Shown piece by piece: positions 1-14,714 of a DNA stretch of 33,797 nt. Position numbers and translations under genes: made by a program. The stretch comes from Pholiota molesta. Its lineage: Eukaryota; Basidiomycota; Agaricomycetes; Agaricales; Strophariaceae. The notes beneath the pieces were generated by a model. The model ran no database searches. It was not told the DNA's origin and was given only the letters and a program-made list of their open reading frames with translations. The stretch covers positions 1-33,797 of the forward strand of contig JACGCK010000359.1 in the NCBI GenBank assembly GCA_014925825.1, given 5' to 3'. How positions within the stretch are numbered: the stretch's first letter is position 1; the number at the start of each line of letters is the position of its first letter.

Positions 1-183
1 AAGCGTCTGCGCCTGTGAGGGTGAAGGAGGAGCCTATGGAGATGAGCTGGGGTTGATAAATGTTAATTTCTTATCGATATACAGTATATGTGCCTAGAGG
101 AGGTTTTGGCAGGGTTATTTGCCCTCGGAGTGTTGTGCTGCATATACATTATTACTTGTGCTTTACCATTTCTTGAGATTTAG

Positions 184-3100
184 TCAAGGTGTAGTAACAA
201 AAATGTCTTCACTCGATATAGATGGCGGAAGATCTCCTGGAATAATCCGATGACAAGGTATGTACACAGCTAGACCAACATTACTTCCCTCCCTTCTTTC
301 CACCTTTGCGTTCTTTGCGCTTTCTGCCAATGATAGCGCCAAGCGGGTTGGATTTGGCTCTTTGGCTGGGGCTGGTTCGGTTTTGGGTGTCACCTTATCC
401 TCAGATTTGGCTGACACTCGTCGCTTTTTGGGTGATGGTTCTTCCGTCGCATCCTTTTCTCTCTTGTGCTTTTTGTCAACAGACTTGGCAGCGCCGCCAT
501 GATCCTGAAAACAGAAAAAGACAAGTTAGAACACTGCAAATAACGAATTTCAGGAGATAACTCCGAGATAGGCTTACAGCTGGGTGTTGTTGGTTTTTCT
601 GCGACGCGGCTCGGCGCTGCACCACCTCGATGTTCTCGATGGAAAACTCGACAATGAGCGACCCCTTGCCCGCCTTCTTACCGCGGCCCTCGTTCTCGAT
701 CTCCTCCTTCAGCCGCTTGATGCGCGCCTCATCGCGCTCGCCCTCCGCCTTCGCGCGCTCCATCTTCAGCAGGTGCGCGAGCTCGTCCGTCCACCACGCC
801 TCGAGCAGCGGGCCGACGGCGGCGTTGTTGTTCGCCCAGCGCAGGACGCGCAGCGCGTCCGAGTGCCGGTGCAGCTCGACGAAGCCGTAGCCCTTGCTGC
901 GGCCCTTGCCCGTGAGCGGGTCCACGCGCTCCGCCTGCCGCACGATCTTGGTCTGCTTCACGCCGGTGTCGCGCCCGGCGAAGCGCTTCTTGCTCTTCTT
1001 CTTCGCCTCGCCTTCCGCTTCGTCATCATCGTCTTCCGCCTCCTCCTCTTTTGCCTTCTTGGCCTTGGCCTTTGCCGGTTGGCTGGCTTCGTCCTCCGGC
1101 TTGGCAGCGGGAGGGTCGGCGAGCTCGTCGGCGCTGAGAGGCGACCTGGCGCTCTGCTTGACTTCTGCGTTGAACGCCTTGATGGCGTATGTCGTTAGGC
1201 GCTTGAGCATGCGCTCGGTGACGAAGATGGGTATCTGCCGCACACTGAGGCGCGTTTTGGAGATGAAGAGGGAGGGGTTCGATTTGAGGAGCGCACGGCG
1301 GGCGTTGAAGGAGCTCGTCCGGCGCTCGACTTCGGCAGGAGTCAAGTTTTCGGCTGCAGGTGTATTGGGCATGATAACTTGAGGAGGATGATATCAGTGA
1401 GGTCTGTATATGTAATAAGCAGAATCGAGTTAGAACATACCCCCTTCGCGGAGAAGATACATATTGCGCTTGTCTGCTTTCTCTCGCGCTTTCTCATTGT
1501 CCTGTTTCAACTTTCCGGCAACATCCCGGGTGACGGCTCGGATAACATCGAGTGTGCGCCCATGCAATACGAGGCTGTGGGCCAGACTTGACGACGGATC
1601 TGGCGTCAGGATAGAAGGTAACGAGAAAGGATTTTTCTTTGGCTGCGGAGAACGATAACTTTTTTAAGAATCGTGTGCAGGATATGGTAGAAGACATACC
1701 ACAATCGTCTGGCCAGTAGTTTCACTCCGTAGCAGATCGCTTTGTTGTATCACCCGATCTGCGTCTTCCAAATTCCAGAAACATGCAAATCCGGTTCCTC
1801 TTGACCGTCCGGTAGCAGGGTCCATGGTAATTCGCGCATATCGTAGAGGTCCAAAGGAGCGGAACCTAGAATCGCTAAAAAAATCGTAAAATTAAGAGAT
1901 GTCACGAGAAAACGTACAATGTCCTCAGCTCGTCTTCAGTAGCGTCGAAGGGGATATTGCGAATGAAAAGTGTCGTGCCCGTTTCTGGGGGCGGCAGCTG
2001 TGGCTTGACGGGTTCCTCGTCCTCGCTATCTCCAGCCTGCGAATCGCTTTCGTCGCTCTCTCGTCCGCTTCCGCTGTGCACACCCAGCCCATCATCATCG
2101 CTGTCCTCCTCGCTGCTACTACTCTCGTCGTCATCACTGCCCGATGCGTTTTCCATGTCGACGTCTTCCTCGATCTTCGCCTTCTCCTCCTTCCACTTCT
2201 CCTTGCTGAGCGCCCAATCGACCGCTATCACGCGCTCCGTCGCCCGCTTGTCGTCGGCCTCCTTCTCCATATCCTCGTCCTCGTCCTCTTCTTCTGCTTC
2301 TTCTTCCTCTTTCTCCTTCTCGTCTTCAGCGCCTTTCCTGCTCGCAGCGGCAGCGGCAGCGGCCTTCTTCTCCAGGCGGTTCAGCTTCTTCTTCTTCTGC
2401 TTCGCCTGCGCGAGCGTCTGCGCGGTGCCCGCGCGGAGCACCATCCCGTTGCACCCCGCGATCGCGCGCTCCGCGTCCTTCCGGCTCAGCATCCACACGA
2501 ACGCGAAGCCCTTCGTGCGCGGCTTGCGTGCGCCCGCATATGCGGCGGCGGCGGCCGCAGCCGTGCTGCTCTCCGCCGCGTCCTCCGTCTTCGCTATTGG
2601 CGTCTCCTTATCCTGATCCTTCCCGGAGGCGGCGGCCTTCTCGTCCAGGGGGATGTGCACGGAGTGGATGGGCCCGTACGGGAGGAACACGGCGCGCAGG
2701 TCCTGCTCGCTTGCGTTGAAGGGGATGTTGCGCACGATCAGGCGGCTTGCGTGGCTCGGCGCTGGGGCGGAAGCGGCCTTGCCCTTGGGGTCGGTGGTGG
2801 CTTTGGCTTTTGGGGCGGGGACGGGCTTGGAGAGGACGTCGAGGCGCTTTTTGAGCGTGACGGACAAGAGGCAGCCTTTGTAGACGTGCGCGTGGAGCTT
2901 GGCGACGGCGTCGCTCGCGTGGCCGGGGTTCGCGAACAAGACGTGGGCTGTGAAGATAAGTTTTAAGGTTTTAGATGATTGGAAAAGAGGGGCGGGCGGT
3001 GGAGGGGGGCCTACCTGTGCTGGGATCTTCCGTGCCTGCGTCGTCTTTGATGGGCCAGTCTACCTTTTCTGCCCCGGTGTATTTGCGGATCTTTTTCCAG

Positions 3101-3670
3101 AGCACTTTCGCGTCGATGGCGGGAGGGAGGCCGGAGACGACGATGGTGCGGGTGGCGAGTGGGTCGTGGGGAAGCCTAGGCTGACGAGGGGCGGGTCGAG
3201 GTTTTGGCTCCTTCTTCACCGATTCTCCATCTTTGTCTTTGGGCTTTAATAAAGATAAAATAAAAATGAACAGGCTTCAGGACGACACTCGGGGTAAAAA
3301 CGCACCTTAGAGTCCGCCCACTGAACGCGCAGCTTTCTGTTCACGAGGTTGATCCCGTCCTTCGAGAGCGTTTCGTACGCACTCTCCGCATCCTCCTTCA
3401 GGGCAAACGATACGTATCCGACACCCTTCGAAACGCCTGTCCCCTGTTCCGTCACCACGAACGCCGATCTCACAGGTGCGATGTCGGAGAACAGAGTTTG
3501 CAGGTCGACCGAGGTTGCAGAATAGGGCAGGTTCGATACGAAAAGAGTCGAGCTAACATAGTCGTTAGCAAGGTGTTAGCTGTGCGTATAAGAGGGTGGT
3601 ACCCATGAGATATAGCATCGCCCTCTTCCCGTTCTTTCCGCTTTCCTAGCGTCTTGTCTTTTGCGTCCAT
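184..3670 (-). CDS. NOP4: Nop4/RBM28-type nucleolar RNA-binding protein, five RRMs
   Basis: Predicted exons (minus): 3670-3603, 3552-3306, 3243-3015, 2947-1918, 1865-1700, 1642-1441, 1377-578, 504-184; all phases close, giving 1020 aa as read. RRM1 begins STLFVSNLPYSAT; RRM2 is degenerate (TIVVSGLPPAIDAK); RRM3 has LIVRNIPFNASEQDL and GFAFVWM; RRM4 has TLFIRNIPFDATEDEL and GTGFACF, with RNP1 and RNP2 joined only by splicing; the C-terminal RRM5 has IPIFVTERMLKRL and SKGYGFVEL. Acidic and Lys-rich stretches separate RRM3 and RRM4, and an NLS-like PKKRRV lies in the last exon. The domain order and the large C-terminal extension match yeast Nop4 / human RBM28, which act in 60S pre-rRNA processing in the nucleolus. 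The last 30 or so codons appear to be in the wrong frame: another frame carries NPLGAIIGRKRKERKGG and stops at 281-283, so the native end may be there (about 988 aa). Confidence 0.87.
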
Positions 3671-3785
3671 CAGGTGTATATGGAGAAAGCCTCGTTAACT
3701 TTTTCTGACCGCAAAAGTTCAGCAGTTCCCACGCTCAGCATCTCAAGCTTATCTGATAAGCGCTGGGGTACAAGTACACAGCCAA

Positions 3786-4688
3786 CTACGGTACGCGCAC
3801 GGTGCCCTCCATGACCTCCACTGCACCCCCAGTCAACTCAATCACAGCAATCTCGCCGTCCTCCCCAATATCCACGTCAACCGCGATCTCGCTCCTCCGC
3901 CCCATCTCGACTCCTTGCAGTATACCGATCGTATGCGTGCCCGGCCCCCTCTTCTGCGCGAGCCACCCCGCCAGCGTTGACGCCGCCGACCCCGTCGCCG
4001 GGTCCTCGAGCGCGCCGTCGAACATCCGCGTCCGCACGACCCCGTCCGCCCGCTCGTAGAACGCGTACACGCCCGCGAACCCGGCCCACGCGCCCAGGCA
4101 GGGCAGGGCGAGGCGCTCGGGGGGCTGCACGCGCGCGAGCGCGTCCTCGGACGTGAGCTGCAGGAGGAGGAAGGTCATGCCCTTCACGATGGACGCGACC
4201 GCCTCCGCGCCGTCCACGCCGTTCGCGTAGTCCGCGGACGCCAGGTGGGGCTGGAGCGCTTTAACGCGGGGGTGCTTGTATGGTGTGTGCACTTTGAAAT
4301 CCGTCGGCACGCGAACGCGGACGCCCTTCATCGCCGGCGCGCCTACAGCCTCCACCGGGATATCGCCCGCCTTGGTCCTCAGCGTGACGCGGTCCAGCCC
4401 TGGGTTCTGGGAGAGCAGGTACCAGCCGCTGCCCACCGTCGGGTGCCCCGCGAAGGGCAGCTCGGCGTCCGTCGTGAAAATATCGATGGTGATGGGCTCA
4501 TCGGTGAGGTCGCCTTCGTGCAGGAAAACCGTCTCGGAGAGGTTGAATTCGCGCGCGATTGTTTGCTTTTGGGTCTGCGAGAGCTCTCCGGGGAAATCCT
4601 TTGGGATGCGCACGATGGCGAGTGGGTTGCCCGCGAAATGCTGCGACGTGAAGACGTCGAGAGTCGTGAATTTCAGTCTGAGAGCCAT
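3786..4688 (-). CDS. PhzF-family (phenazine biosynthesis-like) protein
   Basis: Single-exon gene of 300 aa, a typical length for the PhzF/diaminopimelate-epimerase fold. The N-terminal FTTLDVFTSQHFAGNPLAIV opens the first half-barrel. The expected acid/base Glu is E52 in NLSETVF. The two ligand-loop motifs are GHPTVGS near residue 81 and DPATGSAAS in the second half. Bacterial PhzF isomerises an anthranilate-derived intermediate of phenazine synthesis, but fungal homologues are mostly uncharacterised, so the substrate is unknown. The start is the only ATG ahead of the conserved strand, and a TATA-like box sits about 60 bp upstream. It lies 115 bp downstream of the NOP4 start on the same strand. 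No oddities seen. Confidence 0.9.
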   Translation of the reverse strand: MALRLKFTTLDVFTSQHFAGNPLAIVRIPKDFPGELSQTQKQTIAREFNLSETVFLHEGDLTDEPITIDIFTTDAELPFAGHPTVGSGWYLLSQNPGLDRVTLRTKAGDIPVEAVGAPAMKGVRVRVPTDFKVHTPYKHPRVKALQPHLASADYANGVDGAEAVASIVKGMTFLLLQLTSEDALARVQPPERLALPCLGAWAGFAGVYAFYERADGVVRTRMFDGALEDPATGSAASTLAGWLAQKRGPGTHTIGILQGVEMGRRSEIAVDVDIGEDGEIAVIELTGGAVEVMEGTVRVP

Positions 4689-4747
4689 GCCGTCGAGCCT
4701 CGAGGTGGTATGATAGAGAAGCGAGATCAGTAGCAGACGTTATCACA

Positions 4748-4754
4748 TTTTATA
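4748..4754 (-). promoter_or_regulatory. TATA-like box of the PhzF-family gene
   Basis: The minus strand reads TATAAAA, about 60 bp before the ATG at 4688. Spacing and sequence fit a core promoter TATA element. No transcription start evidence is available. Confidence 0.45.
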
Positions 4755-5017
4755 GGCATTTAGGGCTGGTGTAATTCTAAGATGAGTCACATTTATTCGT
4801 CCATGACTTAATTTGTTTGGACTCGAGTAAGTCCATACATGCCAAGTGTGCTTGGTGATAGGAGTTCTGCGCTGACCGCGGCTCTCAGAGTTCTTAATGA
4901 TTGCATTCGCGCTTGATTCGTCAGTATTCACGAATCACGGATCTGTATTGACCTCTAGTTACTTATATTCAAATGTGTGCATGTACCTGCGACGAATTAT
5001 GGCGACCACGATACATA

Positions 5018-5968
5018 TCAAGGGCCGCGCAAAGCCGTATGTAGCTCTGTCTGCTCTTCTTTTGTGAGCCCCATCCTTCCTCTCCAGTGCGAAGGGAACG
5101 CAGGCACCTCCGACGGACCCAGAGGTCTGACGCCTTGCTTGAGGTCCTCACATGCCTTAGCGATCAGAGAAGGCGCGTCCTCTGGTTTCACGAGCCCCAA
5201 CCTAATTGCCATGAGTCGCGAAAAGAAATGCAATTATAACTTACGCACCATTCGCCTTGCGGGAAACACAGCACATTCGCAGCGAACCTTCATCGAAAAT
5301 GAATAAAGAGCTCAGCAAAGGCTGGCCGAAGCGAAAACGCAGCCTTACTTGTGTCCCCCGACATGCCCCACTGCCCCGACCTTGATGTGCGCCGCAGGCC
5401 CCGCCGGATCTGTCTCCCGCGCCCGCGCGACAGACGCCACCAGCGCGTCGTACACCGCCAGCCCGCGCTGCCCGCACCGGCAGTCGCGCGCGCCGTGCGT
5501 GCAGACGTAGAAGTGCGCCTCATTCTGCGTGGCGCTGGTCGGGGGACCCTGTACGTGTCGCTCGATCGCCGCACCGACGGCGTCGACGTTGCGCAGCGAC
5601 ACATGCGGGAGCTCCAGGCGTCCGCCGCGGTGCGAGAAGACCGTCGCTGCCTGTTCGTCCGCGTCAGCGTCCTGGTGTTGGTGGTCGTCTGAGGACCACG
5701 CGAAGTTGACGAGGCCGCCCCATTGCGTCGCTCGTGCTTGGAGCTCTTGCGACAGGGGGGTTTTGAAGACAGACGGGAATTCTGTGGGAGGCTGGGAGGA
5801 GTGCAGGAGGATGTAGCATTTGTGGAAGGGCGCGTTCGGTTCGAGCTGTCCGTCGAAGTACTGAGGGACCGCGTCAGGCTCCGGCTGCTGCGGTTTGGGT
5901 CGTGATGTGGTGTATGGTCGCATCCATTGGAAGGGTAGCACGGTGCGCCGTAGTGTGCTGGAGATCAT
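5018..5968 (-). CDS. Sucrase/ferredoxin-like family protein (thioredoxin-like 2Fe-2S type)
   Basis: Exons 5968-5349, 5287-5249 and 5201-5018 give exactly 281 codons (280 aa). The N-terminus MISSTLRRTVLPFQWMRPYTTSR is basic and Ser/Thr-rich, like a mitochondrial targeting peptide. The family signature is CTHGARDCRCGQRG around residues 156-169 (Cys156, Cys163, Cys165), followed by HVGGHKFAANV with two conserved His (202, 206), which is rebuilt across the first intron; the second intron splits the Trp codon of GEW before LGLVKPED. This matches the Suc_Fer-like family that includes yeast Aim32, a mitochondrial thioredoxin-like ferredoxin. The physiological role is not established from sequence. 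The 39 nt middle exon is forced by phase and by the conserved GHKFAANV motif. Confidence 0.85.
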
Positions 5969-8305
5969 TTCAGGACGCAGGATAGAAACTGTTCAGGACC
6001 GCGAGAATCCTTTCGTGAAAAGTCCTTTCGTGAATTGTAATTTGAGGTCTGCATAGGTGCTCGGTAAGGTTGATATTTCAGACAAAGATGATGACATGAT
6101 ATTCTCCGATATTCTGTGCGCGTTCCAATCATGTGACTCTTTTATGGACGCGTCGCATGAACGCGTCGCGATTGTGAATGTGATGGACGGTGGCACTGAT
6201 GGCAAAATATGCCGCTCATGTCCGTCACTTTACGCCTGGAGAATCTGCAGACAACGTCATCAAAGTTTCTGAAGCCCTCACTCTGAAGAAGACAGGCGCA
6301 TTCTGGCACGCAGATGGTACCAACGTGCCCTGGTGATTTACCTCGTTTTACATTAGTCTCTTGGCGCGCACACTGTAACTGTAATAAACATTCTCGAACA
6401 ATGCATATGAGTCTTGTTTCAGCCGTAACGCGCACAAAGGCGCTCAAAGACGCTCAGCGCTAACCGCTTTTCCCGGACCGCTCTCATCATCATTGCGACT
6501 CACGTGCTGTAGATCGCACAGCCACCGGACGACAACCGCAGTTACCGCACGATGACTTTCTTTCACTGGCACCATCAACTCCAACGTCAACGTTAAACAT
6601 ACACTGTATGATACACTGCCCAATTCATCCCCTTTCCGCCAGCCTCGGTCCCTTGACGCTCTCCTAAGCTCGTAGATCTCTGCCTGCTATGACTCGTTTA
6701 TCCTTGAGGGGATACCTTTTCGCGTCGCATGTATCGTTTCAAAAGGTCTGAGTAAGGATCTGAATTCTGTGCGTTATTTTTGGCTATGAAATGGGTACAA
6801 CGGCCTGGGCTGTCCCAGGTGAGCGCCAACCTTTCCCGTAAGTACATAGGAATGTATACTGACATTCAGTGCGTATCATTCGTTACTAAGCTCGGGAGTC
6901 AGATAGCTTTGAACCGATACATTGTTGAACATAGCTCTGTCTAACCGGCAGGGTGGAGTCGTTGCCAATCAGTTAAACGACGTCTACGGGTTTGGCGCAC
7001 CGAAAAGATCTCTACTTAACCCTATTCAGGCTTCAGCGCTCTATTGGTCTATAGGGCAGTTCGCCCAGTTTGCGCGCATCAGGAGCTGCTGCTTGACCAT
7101 CTTGGTGTCTAGTGTCTTTTGTGGCACAGATGAGTGACATTTCTCTACGCGGAATACCCTTCCGCAAAATGGTTTCACCGTGTCTGAGCGCTCTTTCTAG
7201 CCGTTCAATCCACCCTGGGACCGAAATATGGGAATATGAAAGACGGCACCGCGACCAAGATTGCGTTGTCCTTTGCTCATATCGTATTAATATTCCGCGT
7301 TTCAATTCCTCTCGATGCGATGAGCGCAGCAAACGTGGGATCGATATTTTTTTCTCCCAGAGGCCCCAATGCTTAGCGGGCCTCGGAGCACTTTCTTGGA
7401 TATCTGGCTACATACAAGATAAGGGGATAATTGGATTGGGAGACGTAAGGGGCGCGCCGACGCGTAACCTCTCGACTGACTTCAAGCACATGCCCAAATC
7501 TTGCATTCTGATTTCAAATGGTCGACTCAAAGGCCCATAAAACCTCGTCAAAATCTCCTTTCTACTTCACTCGCTTAAAGTGGTGAACCTGAATTTTTTC
7601 GGCCAGGAACAAGGCCTCCGCTTCCAGTGAACAAAACGCAAGCAGAGTCTTCAGTATGGGTCCCATGCTCAGATCGCCGAAGTCGCGACGCATTTACCTT
7701 TTTGACCTTGCTCTCTGATGATCAATCATCAAAGAGCATTCTCCACCACCGCTCGTTCCGGATATCTTCCCAACCCAGAGCAAACGATATGCTCATTTTA
7801 ACGGTTTACAGCCTTGCAGCCGATCTCAGTGAGTGACTGAGAGATGCCTCGTCATCACGCGCTATTGAAAGAAAGCTAAATTTGTCGATTTCAGGGCGAG
7901 ATGTAGCTGCATATGTAATTGACTGTCGAGACATAGCTGACTAGTACAATGTGCTTTTCACAATTTGTGTGATCGGAGTCGGCAGGCATCTAATCTACTC
8001 GGTGGTGGCACCTCCATTCAACTAAATCCACAGTCGATATGGGCTATGCCATACCCAAGCAAGAAAGTGGTGCGTATACAATTGTTTCAAGTGTAGCATT
8101 ACTAACTGTTTTCAGAATGCAATGCTGTAATGGTCAACTGCACACTCCGAGGACTCGACTTTGGACGGTTCCAATAATGGACCAAGTCTATCACCGCTAA
8201 ATATAAAGTCGGGTTATTTTTGCCCTGAGCGCTAAGCGACATTGCGGAAATATATAAGCCTCTACAAGACTTGCAGTAGAACTCAGCACAGTTTCGTCTT
8301 CTGCC
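5969..8305. other. 2.3 kb region without a recognised gene
   Basis: All open frames here are short (up to about 140 codons), lack recognisable motifs and do not join into a convincing spliced model. The region must contain the promoters of the flanking divergent genes, the sucrase/ferredoxin-like gene (minus) and the GMC oxidase (plus). One CACGTG palindrome lies at 6501-6506. No tRNA, long inverted repeat or transposase motif was seen. Confidence 0.6.
8251..8257 (+). promoter_or_regulatory. TATA box of the GMC oxidase gene
   Basis: TATATAA lies about 49 bp upstream of the ATG at 8306, in a position compatible with a core promoter and a short 5' leader. Confidence 0.55.
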
Positions 8306-10681
<2,376 letters not shown>

Positions 10682-11646
10682 ACTGTTCAATCTCATCTCT
10701 ATCCTTATTTAATAAAATTCATTCTGTCTTTGATGTTTTGTTTTTATGTAACTAATTATTCCTACGTATTCCTTATTGAAAGCCTGTATTTAGTACTGGG
10801 TCCGTGAAATCAGAATATAGACGCTTTTATTTGATATCAATTGAATGACCAGCCGGGACATATAACTCGGATTCTTGCTCAACACAGTTTCACGAAAGGA
10901 CATCAAACAAAGGTGAGTTGTGAGCTATATTACTCCACCTCGAAGGGTGGTACCAGATGAATCATCTCAGGTTTACACAGACATAATGATATATATAACT
11001 CTCAGTTAGACAGGATATGCTCTCGATATCAATCAAAAGTGATGACCGTCCATAAGAAATATAAGAGGGTCTGTCAGTCAAATACTCCGGAAATGTGTTG
11101 AATCTAAGCGCTAACAGCGGTTGATGAACTCTTTCTGTGAAATTTGTGAAGTGTTTTCCTATCTCACCTACTCTGCTCTGCATGCAAAAATAGAGCAGAA
11201 TAAAAATATATACTGATCCATGTCGAGCGTTCAAACTTCCTTTCATTCTCCTCCAGCTTAGCGAGCGCTTAGTCGATTGTCTAAAAATAACGCGATACAG
11301 GTACGCGACCATTTCGTAGTGCAGGCTTTAAGCGGTGCATTGATAATCGCACTTGCTCGAGAAAGATTTATTGATGTCGGGAGTCGGAGGTCTATATTTC
11401 AGGATCTGCATATCTTGTTCAGCGTATGTAGGGGTCTATGTGTCGGTCCTCGGAGGTACCAACAAACCGATAGTTCCAAGCGTACTTACCCTGGCCTAAT
11501 GTACTTACTAGACTGAGCCACACAATCGTTGAACTTATGATGCTCCCTTTATCATTAGAAATTCTATCAGCTTTGACGAAAATGGATCCTGAGTTGTTAC
11601 AAGTTTTTGGGCTACAAAGTCCCAACTGCGTGATGGAGAGAGTTCT
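10682..11646. other. Convergent intergenic region, about 1 kb, no gene seen
   Basis: This lies between the 3' ends of the GMC oxidase (plus) and triosephosphate isomerase (minus). It holds only short open frames without motifs, and the sequence is AT-richer than the flanking coding DNA. Apart from the AATAAA near 10711 nothing functional was recognised. Confidence 0.55.
10711..10716 (+). terminator. Poly(A) signal of the GMC oxidase
   Basis: A canonical AATAAA lies 30 bp after the stop codon at 10681. Confidence 0.5.
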
Positions 11647-12663
<1,017 letters not shown>

Positions 12664-12825
12664 TGTTCTAGATGATTTTTTTCCGTTAGAAAACTGGTCA
12701 ATGGGACTAGATGATACATACTTGGGTTTGAAGGAGCTCGGAAGACGTCGGATAGGAAGAGGTATCTAAGTTTACAGAGTGTACTCGTTAATTGATTTCT
12801 GCGGCGATTAGATCAGATACGCGGT

Positions 12826-12831
12826 CACGTG
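12826..12831. promoter_or_regulatory. CACGTG E-box upstream of TPI
   Basis: The palindrome CACGTG lies about 165 bp upstream of the TPI start codon. E-boxes of this type bind bHLH factors and occur in some glycolytic promoters. Function here is inferred from position only. Confidence 0.25.
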
Positions 12832-14476
12832 GCTGCATATGTGCGGACTCTGCGGAGCTCAAATTCCGCCAACTTCCGAGGCCTGACGACTCCAACTCTC
12901 CTCAAACTCTCCTTCAACTTGAACTCGCTCCACAACCTCAGTCCATACCTCCAATAGTCTTTCCGTGCTAAATCCTCTGACAATTGCTGTTGTATGCTGC
13001 TCAAGGATATAGCTCTCCTATCCACAGACCACTAAGGCTTGATATCGTTCCTGATGCCAGTTCAAAAGCTTCGATACAGTATACCTCAGGAAAGAGATGC
13101 TAGACTACGTCAAGGAACACCCCGTCTACAAGCGCATTTGCTAGTAGTAGTCTTTTGCCGATGCTTTGCTAGAAAGCTTCTATTTGTTCTTGACGCTGTT
13201 ATCTCGCTCGACGCTCTGATTTGAACGTTGCGCCAGGAGTCTAATCCTTGCTCAGTTCCCGTTCAACAGCGTCAGCGATTGGGCAACTTCTTTCAAAACA
13301 ACCAAGCTTTATGGCGATGGTATCGTATCATTCAAACATTCATAGAAGGATCATTCGAGCAATCGGCCGTCGGTTATCAACGGTTCTGCTTTTATCAAGC
13401 TTTTATAGGCTCAAGGAACTTCGGACACCAAGTACAGCATTAGCATCACCTGGTCTCAGAATTTTCACATCAAAGAAGTTCAAACACAAAAATACACAAT
13501 TCCTCTGATAGAACTTCTTTTTCTTCAATGAGCGACATACCTTCACACGCACCTCTGCAACTCATGGTCGAACTTGTGGCAGCATGACCGGGGTGTACGT
13601 TGGTCACGTATCGATACCTCGATAAAAGCAACTCGGCTTGGAAGTCGATGAATGCCATTGCGTTTTCTTTTCCCCGCCGATTCCTGCAACAGCCGTATTT
13701 GATTCGAAGAATGCGTTGGACAACCGCCATGCCATTTCTGTTTATCAGTGTCTCTCACTTGGATGTCCTTTGTAGGGCTGATATTATCGCCTTTTCTGGA
13801 AATTTGTGCGACGGAGATGCCGGGTCCGACGTTGCGTGCGATGGTTCCTGCCATTCCTTCTCGACTCGACATTCATTCCAAGTAAGTCACCCTTGTTTTA
13901 GTTTGAATATCTTCGGAATACAATGACAGCCGGTTGACGCTGTACGTCCATACTTAGGTTGTAGCAACGGGCGCCCATTGCGTCACTGCGTTTCAGAACG
14001 CTAATTGCGATACACTTGTAGGGGTATTTCATGGCCAGGGGAATTCGAGCTGCGTACATGTTAATACGGGCACAAGCGTACAGTCGTTCATATGTGCCGC
14101 TAATAACATCTGTGTGGCTTGAAGTTCATCTCGAGGATACTCGTGTGAGTGGTTTCCTAGATGATCTTAAATTCTGCCAGGGATTATGGCATGTTAATTC
14201 ATTGAACGTCCAACAGTGGAGGGCTTTTGCGTGACAATAATACTTCGCAAATCGTTACAAAAGGTTGAACCCTTGATAGTCTGTTTGAATGATAGCAGCA
14301 AAAAGGAAAGCCAAATTAATAACACTATGAGCAGTCGGCCTGCTGGAGAAAATGGTCGGTGAGATTCAAATACCGTTGATGGTTCAAGTGCACTTGTTTG
14401 AGTACTAACTTACATCATGCTAGGAGTTCCAGACACAGATCGCCTACATATAAATCAAAAATGCATGCATTTGCAT
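12832..14476. other. 1.6 kb region without a recognised gene
   Basis: Between the TPI promoter and the tRNA-Arg gene. Short open frames occur on both strands, for example 12825-13025 minus and 13543-13872 minus, but none has a recognisable motif, a good start context or a consistent spliced extension. No long repeat was noticed by eye. Confidence 0.5.
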
Positions 14477-14558
14477 GGCCGTGTGGCGAAATGGCATCGC
14501 GTCTGACTACGACTCAACGCGCATCAGGAGATTGCAGGTTCGACCCCTGTCTCGGTCA
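14477..14558 (+). tRNA. tRNA-Arg(ACG) with a 10 nt intron
   Basis: A complete cloverleaf can be drawn. The acceptor stem is 14477-14483 with 14551-14557 (one G-U pair, one T-T mismatch), discriminator A14558. The D arm contains GGCGAAATGGC, an A box. The anticodon stem TCTGA (14502-14506) pairs with TCAGG (14524-14528). The loop CTACGA gives anticodon ACG at 14509-14511. The T arm is GCAGG-TTCGACC-CCTGT, including the B box. The 17 nt between the anticodon stems exceed a 7 nt loop by 10, so an intron is placed at the canonical 37/38 site (14513-14522). The identity is supported by the GCGTCTGRCTACGA core shared with yeast tRNA-Arg(ACG). Confidence 0.93.
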
Positions 14559-14560
14559 TC

Positions 14561-14567
14561 TTTTTTT
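14561..14567 (+). terminator. RNA polymerase III terminator of tRNA-Arg
   Basis: A run of seven T residues begins three bases after the mature tRNA end, as expected for Pol III termination. Confidence 0.85.
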
Positions 14568-14714
14568 CCTGCTTCATAATTTCAAATTGAGATATAGCGC
14601 TAAGCGAACGTGTGTGCAATATGCATGTTTTTAAATTTTAACCCCGCAATGTACAGTATATCTTCCATTTGACTGCCATCATCCCAGAGATTTCCCAATA
14701 AACAATCACCGGTT

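Noticed and set aside
584..1198. 204-codon plus-strand open frame opposite the NOP4 seventh exon
   Set aside because: Leu/Arg-rich composition is a shadow of the GC-rich, charged NOP4 coding strand; the minus frame carries a clear RRM.
1899..2966. 355-codon plus-strand open frame
   Set aside because: Antisense shadow of NOP4 exon 4, which holds RRM3 and acidic repeats; no motif in the plus frame.
12825..13025. Minus-strand frame of 66 codons with basic, protein-like sequence
   Set aside because: Starts with GTG, not ATG, and no spliced extension or family motif was found.
13543..13872. Minus-strand frame of 109 codons and overlapping frames
   Set aside because: No motif, no consistent splicing with neighbours; overlapping frames on both strands are equally long.
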